Source: Bacillota bacterium
GTDB lineage: Bacteria; Bacillota; Clostridia; Christensenellales; CAG-138
NCBI GenBank assembly: GCA_016286445.1
Contig: JAEESS010000023.1
Location: 1-35,021 of the forward strand
Direction: 5' to 3'
DNA: 35,021 nt
The translations under genes were made by a program, and so were the position numbers. Positions 8,272-16,453 of the stretch are shown in pieces (position 1 is the first letter of the stretch; each line of letters opens with the position of its first letter). Under the pieces are notes generated by a model that worked only from the letters and a program-made list of their open reading frames with translations, did no database searches and was not told where the DNA came from.

Positions 8272-9405
8272 TCACTGCGCCATAGGCGCCGCATCCGCAA
8301 ATCTTACCGTCGCCGTCGTGCCCTCGCCGGGTTCGGAGGTGAACCGCAGCGCCGCGCCGTGCAGCGCGGCGATCTCATGGCAGAGCGGCACGCCGAGCCC
8401 GCTGCGAATCGACGGGTTCTTCGCATGCGCGGGATCGTTGACGTAGCGAAGCTGTTCCGGGCTCATGCCGGAGCCTGTGTCGATGATCTCGATCACGCCG
8501 GGAATCGCCCGCATTCTGACCGGCGCGCCCGGTTCGGACGCCTTCACGGCGTTGCCGATCAGGTTTCCGAGCATGCTGAGGATCAGCGCGCGGTCGGCGG
8601 TGAGCGCGTCCCATGCGATCTCGGTATCGAGCGTCGGATACGTTGCCTTGAGATGTTCCGCAAGCTCCGAAAGCTTTACGCGCTCGGGACGGAACACGTT
8701 CTTGCGTGCGTCGGCAAGCGTCAGAAGCTTTTGCGAGATCTCGCCGAGCCGTTCGCTCTCCGAGACGATATAGCTTGCCGCCGTGTGCTGCTGCTCGGGC
8801 GTGAGCTTGGCGCGCTCCAGAAGCTCGCCGTAGCCGCGGATGACGGTCAGCGGCGTCCGGAGCTCATGCGCAAGGCGTTCGACCGGCTGATTGACGCGTT
8901 CGAGTATGATGTACAGCGCCGCCGCCACGCCGCCGATCAGCAGCGTGCAGAGGAGCATCGCGCCGGCGGTTTGCCGAACCGTGCGATGCACGACGTCAGT
9001 CACGTCCAGACCGTAGCGCAGCCAGACGCCGTCCGAAAGCGTATCTGCGATTGCAAGCACGGTGCGTCCGTCCTGCGTGATCCAGCGCATCTTGCCTGGC
9101 TCGACCTTCGGCGGGACCGGCTCGATCGCGACCAGTGTCTGCTCATCGCTGCCGAGCTCGAACGTTGCGTCTCCGCCGTCATACAATGCAAACCCGCGCA
9201 GATACGCGGCGCGGTTCTGCTCCGGTGTACGTTCCAGCATGCCGTCGATCGCAAGCGCAAGCGCTTTTTCCTCGCCGAGCGCGCGCGATTCCGCCGCACG
9301 GAACGCCGCACGGATGCTCGACAACAGCAGCCCCGTTGTGCAGACGTACAGCACCGCCGCCACGAGCAGGACCGTTATGAGATAGCTTTTCTGTCGAAGC
9401 TTCAC
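8272..9405 (-). CDS. Sensor histidine kinase without HAMP domain
   Basis: This 377-residue membrane kinase pairs with the adjacent OmpR-type regulator. TM1 is about 8-30, followed by an extracytoplasmic sensor of about 115 residues and TM2 at about 147-167. The H-box LAHELRTPL (H180) follows almost directly, leaving no room for a HAMP domain. The ATPase domain shows N-box NLIGNAVKAS (N285), G1 DTGSGM, a GLGVPL box and a GEGTTA G2-like end. The start is GTG at 9405, overlapping the regulator's TGA by four bases (GTGA), which indicates translational coupling; longer frames to 9534 run into the regulator gene. The stop TGA lies within an ATATCAC repeat and the last 22 codons are duplicated downstream. 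The ligand is unknown; the neighbouring lipoproteins suggest envelope sensing. Confidence 0.93.
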   Translation of the reverse strand: MKLRQKSYLITVLLVAAVLYVCTTGLLLSSIRAAFRAAESRALGEEKALALAIDGMLERTPEQNRAAYLRGFALYDGGDATFELGSDEQTLVAIEPVPPKVEPGKMRWITQDGRTVLAIADTLSDGVWLRYGLDVTDVVHRTVRQTAGAMLLCTLLIGGVAAALYIILERVNQPVERLAHELRTPLTVIRGYGELLERAKLTPEQQHTAASYIVSESERLGEISQKLLTLADARKNVFRPERVKLSELAEHLKATYPTLDTEIAWDALTADRALILSMLGNLIGNAVKASEPGAPVRMRAIPGVIEIIDTGSGMSPEQLRYVNDPAHAKNPSIRSGLGVPLCHEIAALHGAALRFTSEPGEGTTATVRFADAAPMAQ

Positions 9406-10055
9406 GGCGTTTCCTCGAACCGGTATCCGAGCCGGTAAACCGTTTTGATCCGGTCGTCCAGACCGAGCTTTTTGCGCAGCCGCTGAATATGCACGTCGAC
9501 CGTGCGCGTTTCGCCCATGAACGAGATATCCCACGCCTCGCGCATCAGCCGCTGCCGCGACAGTGCGATATTGCGGTTTTTCACCAGTACCTCCAAAAGC
9601 GTGTACTCCTGCATGGTGAGATCGACCGGAACGCCGCCCTTTGTGACCGATTTCGCCTCGAAATCGATCTCCAGATCGTCGATTTTATAGCGGCTGTCGC
9701 TCTTGTGCGTACGGCGCAGCACTGCCTCAACGCGCAGCAGAAGCTCCGTCATCTCGAACGGCTTGACGATATAATCGTCCGCGCCGCGTTCAAAGCCCTT
9801 GACCTTGTCCGCAGTCTCACCGAGCGCCGTCACGAAGATCGCCGGCGTACCCTTGAGCTTTTCGTATACCGTAAACCCGTCCGTGTCCGGAAGCATCACG
9901 TCGACGATCAGAAGATCGAACTGCGTCTTTTCCGCCGCTGCCAGCGCTTCCCGTCCGGTAAACGCCTGCACCGCCGTGTGCCCGACCATGCTGAGGTTCA
10001 GCGCAACGAGGTCGTTGATCGCTTTTTCATCCTCAATCACCAAAATTCTTGCCAT
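9402..10055 (-). CDS. OmpR/PhoB-family response regulator
   Basis: This 217-residue transcription factor has an N-terminal receiver with acidic pair E8-D9, phosphoacceptor D52 (IVDVMLPDTDG), T76 and K98 (DYIVKPF). A C-terminal winged helix ends in the typical TRTVDVHIQRLRKKLG and VYRLGYRF. The GGAGGGGCG ribosome site sits just before ATG 10055. It is the first gene of a two-gene operon with the kinase. Two tandem 11-bp boxes lie directly upstream, spaced from the -10 as at the 7690 gene, so autoregulation plus control of the flanking secreted-protein genes is likely. Confidence 0.95.
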   Translation of the reverse strand: MARILVIEDEKAINDLVALNLSMVGHTAVQAFTGREALAAAEKTQFDLLIVDVMLPDTDGFTVYEKLKGTPAIFVTALGETADKVKGFERGADDYIVKPFEMTELLLRVEAVLRRTHKSDSRYKIDDLEIDFEAKSVTKGGVPVDLTMQEYTLLEVLVKNRNIALSRQRLMREAWDISFMGETRTVDVHIQRLRKKLGLDDRIKTVYRLGYRFEETP

Positions 10056-10073
10056 ACGCCCCTCCTCAAGTGT

Positions 10074-10107
10074 ATTGTAACATATAAGTTGTAACAGAGT
10101 TGTAAAA
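10074..10107 (-). promoter_or_regulatory. Operator B: two tandem 11-bp boxes plus -10 of the two-component operon
   Basis: GAGTTGTAAAA (10097-10107) and AAGTTGTAACA (10086-10096), read on the plus strand, abut each other. Six bases further is a minus-strand -10 TACAAT (10074-10079). The -35 position shows only CAACTC, fitting activator dependence. The similarity with operator A continues beyond the boxes as TCGTCGRAGCCTGCTCGGCT. Confidence 0.75.
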
Positions 10108-10347
10108 TCGTCGGAGCCTGCTCGGCTTTGTTCGCAACGGTGTTCCTGTTTTTCCGAATATCTGCTGTTTTTTCATAAAACGCCGTTGCTCACCCTCCTC
10201 GCGGCTCCTCCTCTCCGAAAACGATCTCGCCTGCGGCGCGATATTCATCCGCGAAAAGCGTACCGCTTTTCTGCGTGTACACCTCATCCGGCTCGCTGAC
10301 GCTTCGCCACCTTCCCCTCAGAGGGGAAGGCTTTTGGGTGCACGTCA
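10108..10347. repeat. Gene-free stretch with palindromic fragments
   Basis: No convincing gene. The stretch holds a small hairpin (AGCCTGCTCGGCT near 10113), a GAAAAGCG/CGCTTTTC hairpin near 10252-10276, and an ACCTTCCCCTCAGAGGGGAAGG unit (about 10310-10332) leading into MITE copy B. Similar units recur at 10688-10738, 11033-11083 and 24268-24320. Confidence 0.65.
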
Positions 10348-10572
10348 TTCTTGCCTCCCCTGTGTAAGGGGGCGCCGATCCGAGCGCTCGCTGTGCGAGA
10401 AGGAGCGAGGTGAGGTGCGACCATGTTTCGGGATCGTTGGGTGACCCGGAAGGGTTGTTCACGCGACTTTGCCGCAATTCACGTCCGCAGGTCAATTCAC
10501 GGCGAAGCCAATTCATTGACAACCCTCCCGGCTCGTTCCTCGCCACCCTCCCTTGCACAGGGAGGGCAAGAA
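10348..10572. repeat. MITE-like palindromic repeat, copy B (long form)
   Basis: This element has the same terminal inverted repeats as copy A but is about 225 bp. The extra sequence (GGGCGCCGATCC through GGGATCGTTGGG) replaces the short form's AGGTGGGTGAACGC segment. Its right half is close to copies A, C and D. Copy D shares the long form. Confidence 0.85.
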
Positions 10573-11092
10573 TGCGCGCGAATCCCGTAGATGCGCGGAG
10601 CTGAGCGCTCGCTGTGCAAGGAGGAACGAAGCGGAAAGATGATATCTTCCTTACGGATTCACCCCCGTAGGGGGCGTGTACTCCCCATCCGGTCCCTACG
10701 GGACCACCTTCCCTATAACGAGGGGAAGGCTTTTGGGTGCACGTCGTTCTTGCCTCCCCTGTGTAAGGGGAGGTGGGTGAACGCGGTGAACCCGGAAGGG
10801 TTGTTCACGCGGCTTTGCCGCAATTCATGTCCGCAGGTCAATTCACGGCGCAGCCAATTCATTGACAACCCTCCCGGCTCGTTCCTCGCCACCCTCCCTT
10901 ACACAGGGAGGGCAAGAATGTGCGCGAATCCCGTAGATGCGCGGAGCTGAGCGCTCGCTGTGCAAGGAGGAACGAAGCGGAAAGATGATATCTTCCTTAC
11001 GGATTCACCCCCGTAGGGGGCGTGTACTCCCCATCCGGTCCCTGCGGGACTACCTTCCCCATAATGAGGGGAAGGCTTTTGGGTGCACGTCA
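10573..11092. repeat. Tandem duplication: 174-bp spacer, MITE copy C, 174-bp spacer
   Basis: Spacers 10573-10746 and 10919-11092 are both exactly 174 bp and nearly identical; they flank MITE copy C (10747-10918, short form, 172 bp). Each spacer contains CCCCCGTAGGGGGCGTG, GGTCCCTACGGGACC (or its CTGCGGGAC variant) and CCTTCCCCATAA...GAGGGGAAGG hairpins. The unit repeats with a period of 346 bp. Apparent short frames here are repeat-derived. Confidence 0.88.
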
Positions 11093-11318
11093 TTCTTGCC
11101 TCCCCTGTGCAAGGGGGCGCCGATCCGAGCGCTCGCTGTGCGAGAAGGAGCGAGGTGAGGTGCGACCATGTTTCGGGATCGTTGGGTGACCCGGAAGGGT
11201 TGTTCACGCGGCTTTGCCGCAATTCACGTCCGCAGGACAATCCTTCACGAAAGCCAATTCATTGACAACCCTCCCGGCTCGTTCCTCGCCACCCTCCCTT
11301 ACACAGGGAGGGCAAGAA
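11093..11318. repeat. MITE-like palindromic repeat, copy D (long form)
   Basis: It has the same termini and the same approximately 226-bp long form as copy B, with a few substitutions (for example TGTGCAAGG in the left end). Its flank GCGCGAATCCCATAGGGGGA matches the flank of copy A. Confidence 0.85.
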
Positions 11319-11494
11319 TGCGCGCGAATCCCATAGGGGGAAGGCTTATATGGAGGCTTCCCCTTGAGGGGAAGCTCCGCCGCAGGCGGTGATGAGGTGG
11401 TATCAATTCCGATTTTCCGCAGGAGAATCCTCCTGAACGTGCCCGCAGGGCACATATCACCCGCGAAGCGGATATCACTGCGCAGCCCCGGCGC
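11319..11494. repeat. Palindromic unit and ATATCAC module downstream of the lipoprotein operon
   Basis: A GAGGCTTCCCC/GGGGAAGCTC hairpin followed by CCGCCGCAGGCGG and TGATGAGG spans about 11352-11402. GTGCCCGCAGGGCAC, ATATCAC, CCGCGAAGCGG, ATATCAC follow at about 11440-11480. The order copies that at 7967-8180, beside the other minus-strand gene end. No classic T-tailed terminator was seen here, so these hairpins may serve as the 3' boundary. Confidence 0.75.
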
Positions 11495-12994
11495 TCAATA
11501 TCCTTTCCGCACGTCGATCACCGTGCCGTCGATCGCGTTGATCGAGAGCATGGGCTCGTACGGATAGGTGCTTTCGGTCGTTTCGATATAGTCCTCGACC
11601 TCGGTGCGCGTGTTGACGCCGTAGAAGTTCCACACCGGCACGAGCAGCGCGCTGTCCCATTCGTTCGGCTCCTGAATGCGCTGCAATGTAAGCTCGATGC
11701 GGTCGATGTCGTATTGATTCTGCGTCGTTGCGCCATACTTCAGGTCCGGCTCGGTGATGTTCATTGCGGCGGCGTATTTTGTATTGACCATTTTGAGATA
11801 AATCTCCATGATCCTGTCGAACGGCAGCAGATTTGCGTTCTCCACGACCGTGTCGCACACTTGTATCGGCGCATGCCAGTCCATGCCGACAATGCCGTCG
11901 CGGTCCATCCAGAACGACAAGGTTTCATACTCCCATGTCGGGCCCCAGATATCCGTCGAGTCCCACGTTTGCCCCCACATGAACGACGTATTCACGCCGT
12001 TGACCGTGCGAACGCATTTCACCCAATACATCGGATCGTCCGGCTGTTCCTGGACCTTATCCGGCGCGTACAGGACCGACCAGACCGCAAAGTCGTCCAT
12101 TCCGTTCTGTTTGAGGAACGCTTCGACGTCCGCTTTCGCCTGCTGCGGCGTGTAGCTGTCGTTTTGATATGTGTCGGGAACCGGGAAACACTCGATCTCA
12201 TCCGGGCGGCTCTTGCTTTTTCCGTATATCAGATACGCACCCTTCCTGCTTCCCAACGGAGAATCCGGGTCCGTGTTCAGCAAAACGAACCAGCGGTCCA
12301 TCGCCTTCGTATACGCCTCGATGCCCAGGGAGGTGGATTCGTGAGAAACCGGTCCGTTTGCGCCGTTTGTCACATAGTTGTGCGCCACCGTCTGCTGTTC
12401 GCCGTAACAGCGGACCGGCTCGATGGAATCCGGCGCGTCGGCATAGCTTGCTTTCAGCCGTTCGATCTCCGCCTTGACGTCGGCAAGGCTTTCCGCGCCG
12501 TGCTCACGGCTGTACGCCTGCTCGTCCGAAATGTTTTCCGAAAGGTATTTGATGCGCTCGGCGATCTGCGTCTTGGTATAGGTGCGGTCGAGATAATAGA
12601 ACTCCGCATCGCCGCACAGGTTCTGAAACAGGGTGCGGATGAACGCCGGATCGAAACCGCTCCGTTCGACGCGCACGATCGGGATCTCCGAAACGTCCGG
12701 TACCAGCACCTTTGCGTCGACGTTCAGGACAAAATGCCCCTCCGCAAGATCGGCGTGATACCGATACGCCTCCGGGATCTGATACCGTTCGCGAAGCGAC
12801 GGCAGGGGCAGCGCGGTATACCCGTCGCCGTCGGTCTGCATCCAACCGACCGTGTCCTCTTCGGGCGCAGGCGTGGTCTTCGCCATTTCAAGCATGGCGA
12901 CCGTATCCTTTTGCGGCACAAAGTCCTCCGTCGGCGTGGGCACGCAGGCACAAAGCAGCGCAAGCACCGATAAGATCAAAATCATGCGTTTCAT
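11495..12994 (-). CDS. Lipoprotein, DUF6034-like, paralogue of the upstream gene
   Basis: This 499-residue predicted lipoprotein has signal peptide MKRMILILSVLALLCAC with the lipidated cysteine at 17, then CVPTPTEDFVPQKD. Its body has no catalytic motif I recognise. It ends in LLVPVWNFYG and, near the end, LSINAIDGTVIDVRKGY. The same N- and C-terminal signatures occur in the gene immediately upstream, so the pair arose by tandem duplication and diverged. I recall these signatures from a Firmicute family annotated DUF6034, but could not search. It lies nine bases after the upstream gene with no promoter between, so it is the second gene of an operon under operator C. Confidence 0.85.
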   Translation of the reverse strand: MKRMILILSVLALLCACVPTPTEDFVPQKDTVAMLEMAKTTPAPEEDTVGWMQTDGDGYTALPLPSLRERYQIPEAYRYHADLAEGHFVLNVDAKVLVPDVSEIPIVRVERSGFDPAFIRTLFQNLCGDAEFYYLDRTYTKTQIAERIKYLSENISDEQAYSREHGAESLADVKAEIERLKASYADAPDSIEPVRCYGEQQTVAHNYVTNGANGPVSHESTSLGIEAYTKAMDRWFVLLNTDPDSPLGSRKGAYLIYGKSKSRPDEIECFPVPDTYQNDSYTPQQAKADVEAFLKQNGMDDFAVWSVLYAPDKVQEQPDDPMYWVKCVRTVNGVNTSFMWGQTWDSTDIWGPTWEYETLSFWMDRDGIVGMDWHAPIQVCDTVVENANLLPFDRIMEIYLKMVNTKYAAAMNITEPDLKYGATTQNQYDIDRIELTLQRIQEPNEWDSALLVPVWNFYGVNTRTEVEDYIETTESTYPYEPMLSINAIDGTVIDVRKGY

Positions 12995-13003
12995 TTTCTC
13001 ACC

Positions 13004-14545
13004 TCAATATCCTTTGTTCAGGTCGATAATGCTGCCGTCGATCGCGTTGATCGACAGAAGCGGCGAATCGCTCGCATAGTTGTGATGCGATTCCTCATAC
13101 GTTTCCCGCGTTTTGACGTTCGTGCGTGTGGTAACCGCCGTGCCGTAGAAATTCCAGACCGGAACCAGAAGCCCCGAATCAAACTTGTTCTTTTCCATGA
13201 CGCGCTGCAATCCAAGCTTAACGCGCGTGATCTTCACGCGCATATCGGACGGATAATCCGATTCGACCACCAGCGATTCGTCCAGGATCAGCCACGGCTT
13301 TTCCTCGATCCAGATCTGCTTTTTGAACCGTTCCAGAATCTCGTCGAACGGCAGCAGGTTCGTTTGCTCCAGCACGGTTTCCTTTACGGCAAGCGGCGCA
13401 TACCACGACAGTTCATATACGCCCTGCTCGTCGATGCAGACGGAGATCACCTCGTACATCCATCGCGGCGCAAAGCCGGAAACGTCAACGCTGATCCCGC
13501 CGGACCGCATGTGCCCGAGATACGAACCGAAAACGCCTGCGACTGCGTGCACGCAGTTGACGCGATATCCGCATTGCCCGCTCTTGGCGTCCGGATAGCA
13601 GATGACCGAATCCGCGCGGATCTCCGGAAACCCGGCGGCGGCAAAAAATGTGTCCGTGTCCGCCATCGCCTGCGCGGGCGTATAGGTGATAAAGGAATAC
13701 TCTGCAAGCTCCGCGGGATTCTGCGGATCAGCGATCGCAATCTTCGGGGTATGCAGATCGCCGTCGCCCTCGCCGCCGGTCAAAAGTGAGCGCGAGTTCA
13801 TGTAAGTCAACAGCGTGTCCTCCAGCCGGTGGCTCATGATCTCCTCCTGTCCCGGAATCGTCAGATGAAAAATGATCCTCGGCTGCTCGTCGCGCGAGAC
13901 TGCCTGGAAGCCGTAGCGCGTGTAGGTTTTCCCGTCGTCCTCGAGCGGCATCACGCCGATCGTGCCGTCGCAGACGTCTTCGTTCAGCTCATCCGGCGCG
14001 GTCTGCCACCGTTCCTTCAGATCCGCGATCCACTCCGGGATCATTGAAAGATCCTCTGCATTGAGCTCGGCGCGCAGTGCCGGATCGTTCAGTTCGCTTT
14101 CGAGCTGCGCGATCGCCTCCGCGATCTGCGATTTTGTCATCTGCCGGCTGTCGTGGTATAGCGTTCTTCCTTCGGTCAGCGCACGGAACAGGCGCGTGAC
14201 CTCTTCCTGCGTAAACGTGCCGCGCTCGACCCGGATGATCGGGATCGCGGCAGTGTCCGGGACCTCAACGATCGCGTCGATGTTCACGGTAAAATGCCCG
14301 TCGGCTTCGGTGACGGTCTCGTTGAGCCTCTCCGGGATCTCGTAGCGCTCCCGGATATGCGGCGCTTCGGAAAGCGCTCCGGTCGGTCCCGTGCCGCCCG
14401 CAAAGCCCACCGCATCCTCGACGGGCTCCGCTGCCTTCGCAAGCATTTCGTCCGTGTCCTTGTGCGTTACAAATTCCTTCTCCGGCGTCGGCACGCAGGC
14501 AAGGAGCAACAAGACCGCAAGCAGTAAAACAAAGATTCGTTTCAT
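13004..14545 (-). CDS. Lipoprotein, DUF6034-like, first gene of the operon
   Basis: This 513-residue predicted lipoprotein has signal peptide MKRIFVLLLAVLLLLAC with lipidation at C17, followed by CVPTPEKEFVTHKDTDEML. It shares with its downstream paralogue an early RERYEIPE segment, IPIIRVERGTF, a KSQIAEAI/KTQIAERI segment, NLLPFDEI near residue 400, and a C terminus with LLVPVWNFYG and LSINAIDGSIIDLNKGY. GGGGGA precedes ATG 14545. Four 11-bp boxes lie upstream, linking it to the two-component system. The function is unknown; a surface partner or sensor accessory for the kinase is inference from location and shared operator. Confidence 0.87.
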   Translation of the reverse strand: MKRIFVLLLAVLLLLACVPTPEKEFVTHKDTDEMLAKAAEPVEDAVGFAGGTGPTGALSEAPHIRERYEIPERLNETVTEADGHFTVNIDAIVEVPDTAAIPIIRVERGTFTQEEVTRLFRALTEGRTLYHDSRQMTKSQIAEAIAQLESELNDPALRAELNAEDLSMIPEWIADLKERWQTAPDELNEDVCDGTIGVMPLEDDGKTYTRYGFQAVSRDEQPRIIFHLTIPGQEEIMSHRLEDTLLTYMNSRSLLTGGEGDGDLHTPKIAIADPQNPAELAEYSFITYTPAQAMADTDTFFAAAGFPEIRADSVICYPDAKSGQCGYRVNCVHAVAGVFGSYLGHMRSGGISVDVSGFAPRWMYEVISVCIDEQGVYELSWYAPLAVKETVLEQTNLLPFDEILERFKKQIWIEEKPWLILDESLVVESDYPSDMRVKITRVKLGLQRVMEKNKFDSGLLVPVWNFYGTAVTTRTNVKTRETYEESHHNYASDSPLLSINAIDGSIIDLNKGY

Positions 14546-14577
14546 GGCAGCGTTCCCCCATTCTGTTTATCAAGATG

Positions 14578-14643
14578 AGAATAGCATCGAAATGCGTCCA
14601 AAACGTCACAGAAGTGTCACCGAGTTGTAACAGAGTTGTAAAA
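14578..14643 (-). promoter_or_regulatory. Operator C: four tandem 11-bp boxes plus -10 of the lipoprotein operon
   Basis: Read on the plus strand, contiguous 11-mers are GAGTTGTAAAA (14633-14643), GAGTTGTAACA (14622-14632), GAAGTGTCACC (14611-14621) and AAAACGTCACA (14600-14610). A possible minus-strand -10 TATTCT is at 14578-14583, sixteen bases from the last box, that is one more turn than in operators A and B. Confidence 0.7.
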
Positions 14644-14735
14644 TCGGCAAAAGCGATCTTGTCTGCGGCGCGATAGATGCGGTCCCTCCGTTTCTGAGAC
14701 GATCCGGACGGTTCGATTCTGTCAAAAGAAGCCTG

Positions 14736-14762
14736 TTGTTTTTGGTCGGTTTATGGTATACT
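14736..14762 (+). promoter_or_regulatory. Extended -10 promoter of the LRR lipoprotein gene
   Basis: TATACT at 14757-14762 is preceded by TGG, an extended -10. TTGTTT at 14736-14741 gives a 15-base spacer; TGTTGT at 14734-14739 gives 17. The predicted leader to ATG 14793 is about 24 bases. Confidence 0.65.
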
Positions 14763-14792
14763 GTGAAAAAACCTGAACGGGGGTCTTTTTTG

Positions 14793-16343
14793 ATGCGAAT
14801 CCGTTTTTATGCCATGCTGTTCATGCTCTGCCTGCTGCTTGCCGCCGCGGGCTGCGCCGGTACGGAACAAACGTCCGGCGTCCCCGTCCCTCAAACCGAA
14901 GCGCCGACGCCGGTCCCTACGCCGGAGCCCACGCCGATCGCAGTCAAGGGCGTTCTGCCGGAAAACGGCACGCTGCGCGCTGTAGTGGACGCGGAGGATT
15001 TTGCGCTGATCGAACAGCTGGAGGGGCTTCAGACCCTCGACGTGACCGGCAGCGTCTGTTATGACGCGATCCTTGCCTACCGGGACGCGCATCCGGACGT
15101 GCAGGTCGTTTACGCGGTTCTGATCGGCGACGAAGCCGTTTCGCCGGACGCCGAGCGTCTGACTTTGCCGCGCGTGCCGGATCCCTCCGTGCTCGCGTAC
15201 CTGCCGAACCTGAAAGAACTCACCGTGGAAGAGCCGATGACGGCTGCGGAGGCAAGCGGAATGTGCGCAGCGCTGCCGGACGCGGCGCTTACATATACCG
15301 TATCGGTCGCGGGCATGAACCTTTCCCCGGACGTGGCGGCACTGGATCTTTCGGAGGTCTCTCCCACCCTTTCCGGCGAGCTTAAAGATGCGATCTCCGC
15401 GCTGCCGAACGTTGCGGACGTCGAGCTGGACCGCGCCGACGGCTCCTCCGACTGGACGATCGACGACGCCGGCGTGCTGCAGGCGGTCCGCGAGGATCTG
15501 CGCGTGCATCTGACGGTCACCGTGTTCGACCGCACGTTTTCTTTGACCGACGATGTTGTGAGCTTCAGCAATATCCCGCTTGAGGACCGCAAGGACGAGC
15601 TTCTTTCGGTGCTGCCGAAGCTTCGGAACGTCAGACTTCTGGAGATGGAGGATTGCGGACTGTCCGACGAGGAGATGGCGGAGCTGCGCGCCGCGTTCCC
15701 CTCGCCGAAGATCGCGTGGATGATCCATCTCGGCGCGTATGACTTCCGAAGCGATTCCAAGATGCTGCGGCTGAATCTGTACAACAATAAAACGATGCTG
15801 ACGGACGACAACGTGCATCAGCTGATCTACTGCAACGAGGTCAAGTATCTCGATCTCGGACACAATCAGATCCAAAATCCGTACTTTATCGCCTACATGC
15901 CGGAGCTGGAGGTCGTAATCCTTGCGATCTATCAGCCGACGGACCTGTCCGCGTTCGCGAACTGCCCGAACCTTGAATATGCCGAGCTGTTCCACGGATC
16001 CGTAACGGATATTTCGCCGCTTGCGAACTGCAAGCATCTCAAGCATCTGAATCTGTGCATGAATCAGATCACCGATATCACGCCGCTCTACGGGCTCACG
16101 GAGCTCGAACGGCTTTGGATCTCCCGCAATCCCGGCATTCCGAAGGAGCAGATCGAAACATTCAAGGAGCTCGTGCCGAACTGTCTGGTCAATACGACCG
16201 TCGTCGATCCGACCGATCCCCCATGGCGCAAGGATCCCCGGCGCTATTCCGGTTTTTCGGAGCGATACGAGCTGCTGCGCAGGCAGTTCTGCTACAACAA
16301 GCGGCTCGTGTATTCGCTGGTCGAGCCGGATAAGATTCGCTGA
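14793..16343 (+). CDS. Leucine-rich-repeat lipoprotein
   Basis: This 516-residue secreted lipoprotein has signal peptide MRIRFYAMLFMLCLLLAAAGC (C21 lipidated). A Pro/Thr linker (VPVPQTEAPTPVPTPEPTP) is followed by a poorly characterised middle region and leucine-rich repeats from about residue 325 to 460. Visible units include VKYLDLGHNQIQN, LKHLNLCMNQITDITPL and LERLWISRNP. LRRs usually mediate protein binding, so a surface-binding role is plausible but the target is unknown. ATG 14793 follows GGGGG; the frame is open back to 14736 but that part overlaps the promoter. It is divergent from the lipoprotein operon, and a GGGCGG/CCGCCC hairpin lies just after its stop. Confidence 0.87.
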   Translation: MRIRFYAMLFMLCLLLAAAGCAGTEQTSGVPVPQTEAPTPVPTPEPTPIAVKGVLPENGTLRAVVDAEDFALIEQLEGLQTLDVTGSVCYDAILAYRDAHPDVQVVYAVLIGDEAVSPDAERLTLPRVPDPSVLAYLPNLKELTVEEPMTAAEASGMCAALPDAALTYTVSVAGMNLSPDVAALDLSEVSPTLSGELKDAISALPNVADVELDRADGSSDWTIDDAGVLQAVREDLRVHLTVTVFDRTFSLTDDVVSFSNIPLEDRKDELLSVLPKLRNVRLLEMEDCGLSDEEMAELRAAFPSPKIAWMIHLGAYDFRSDSKMLRLNLYNNKTMLTDDNVHQLIYCNEVKYLDLGHNQIQNPYFIAYMPELEVVILAIYQPTDLSAFANCPNLEYAELFHGSVTDISPLANCKHLKHLNLCMNQITDITPLYGLTELERLWISRNPGIPKEQIETFKELVPNCLVNTTVVDPTDPPWRKDPRRYSGFSERYELLRRQFCYNKRLVYSLVEPDKIR

Positions 16344-16453
16344 AACCGGGCGGAACGCCGCCCGATCCGCTCCCTCGTGCCGCAGTTTTTTCCCGAATCC
16401 GTACGGCATTTTGAAAGAATTGTGACACGAAAGCAAACTCATTCTGAGATGTA

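Noticed and set aside
10348-11318. Possible CRISPR array
   Set aside because: Repeat units are 170-225 bp with inverted ends and the spacers are identical to each other, not unique 30-40-bp sequences; no cas genes.
10190-11455. Several 60-120-codon open frames in both directions
   Set aside because: They run through the MITE-like copies and spacers, repeat the same peptides in each copy and lack ribosome sites.
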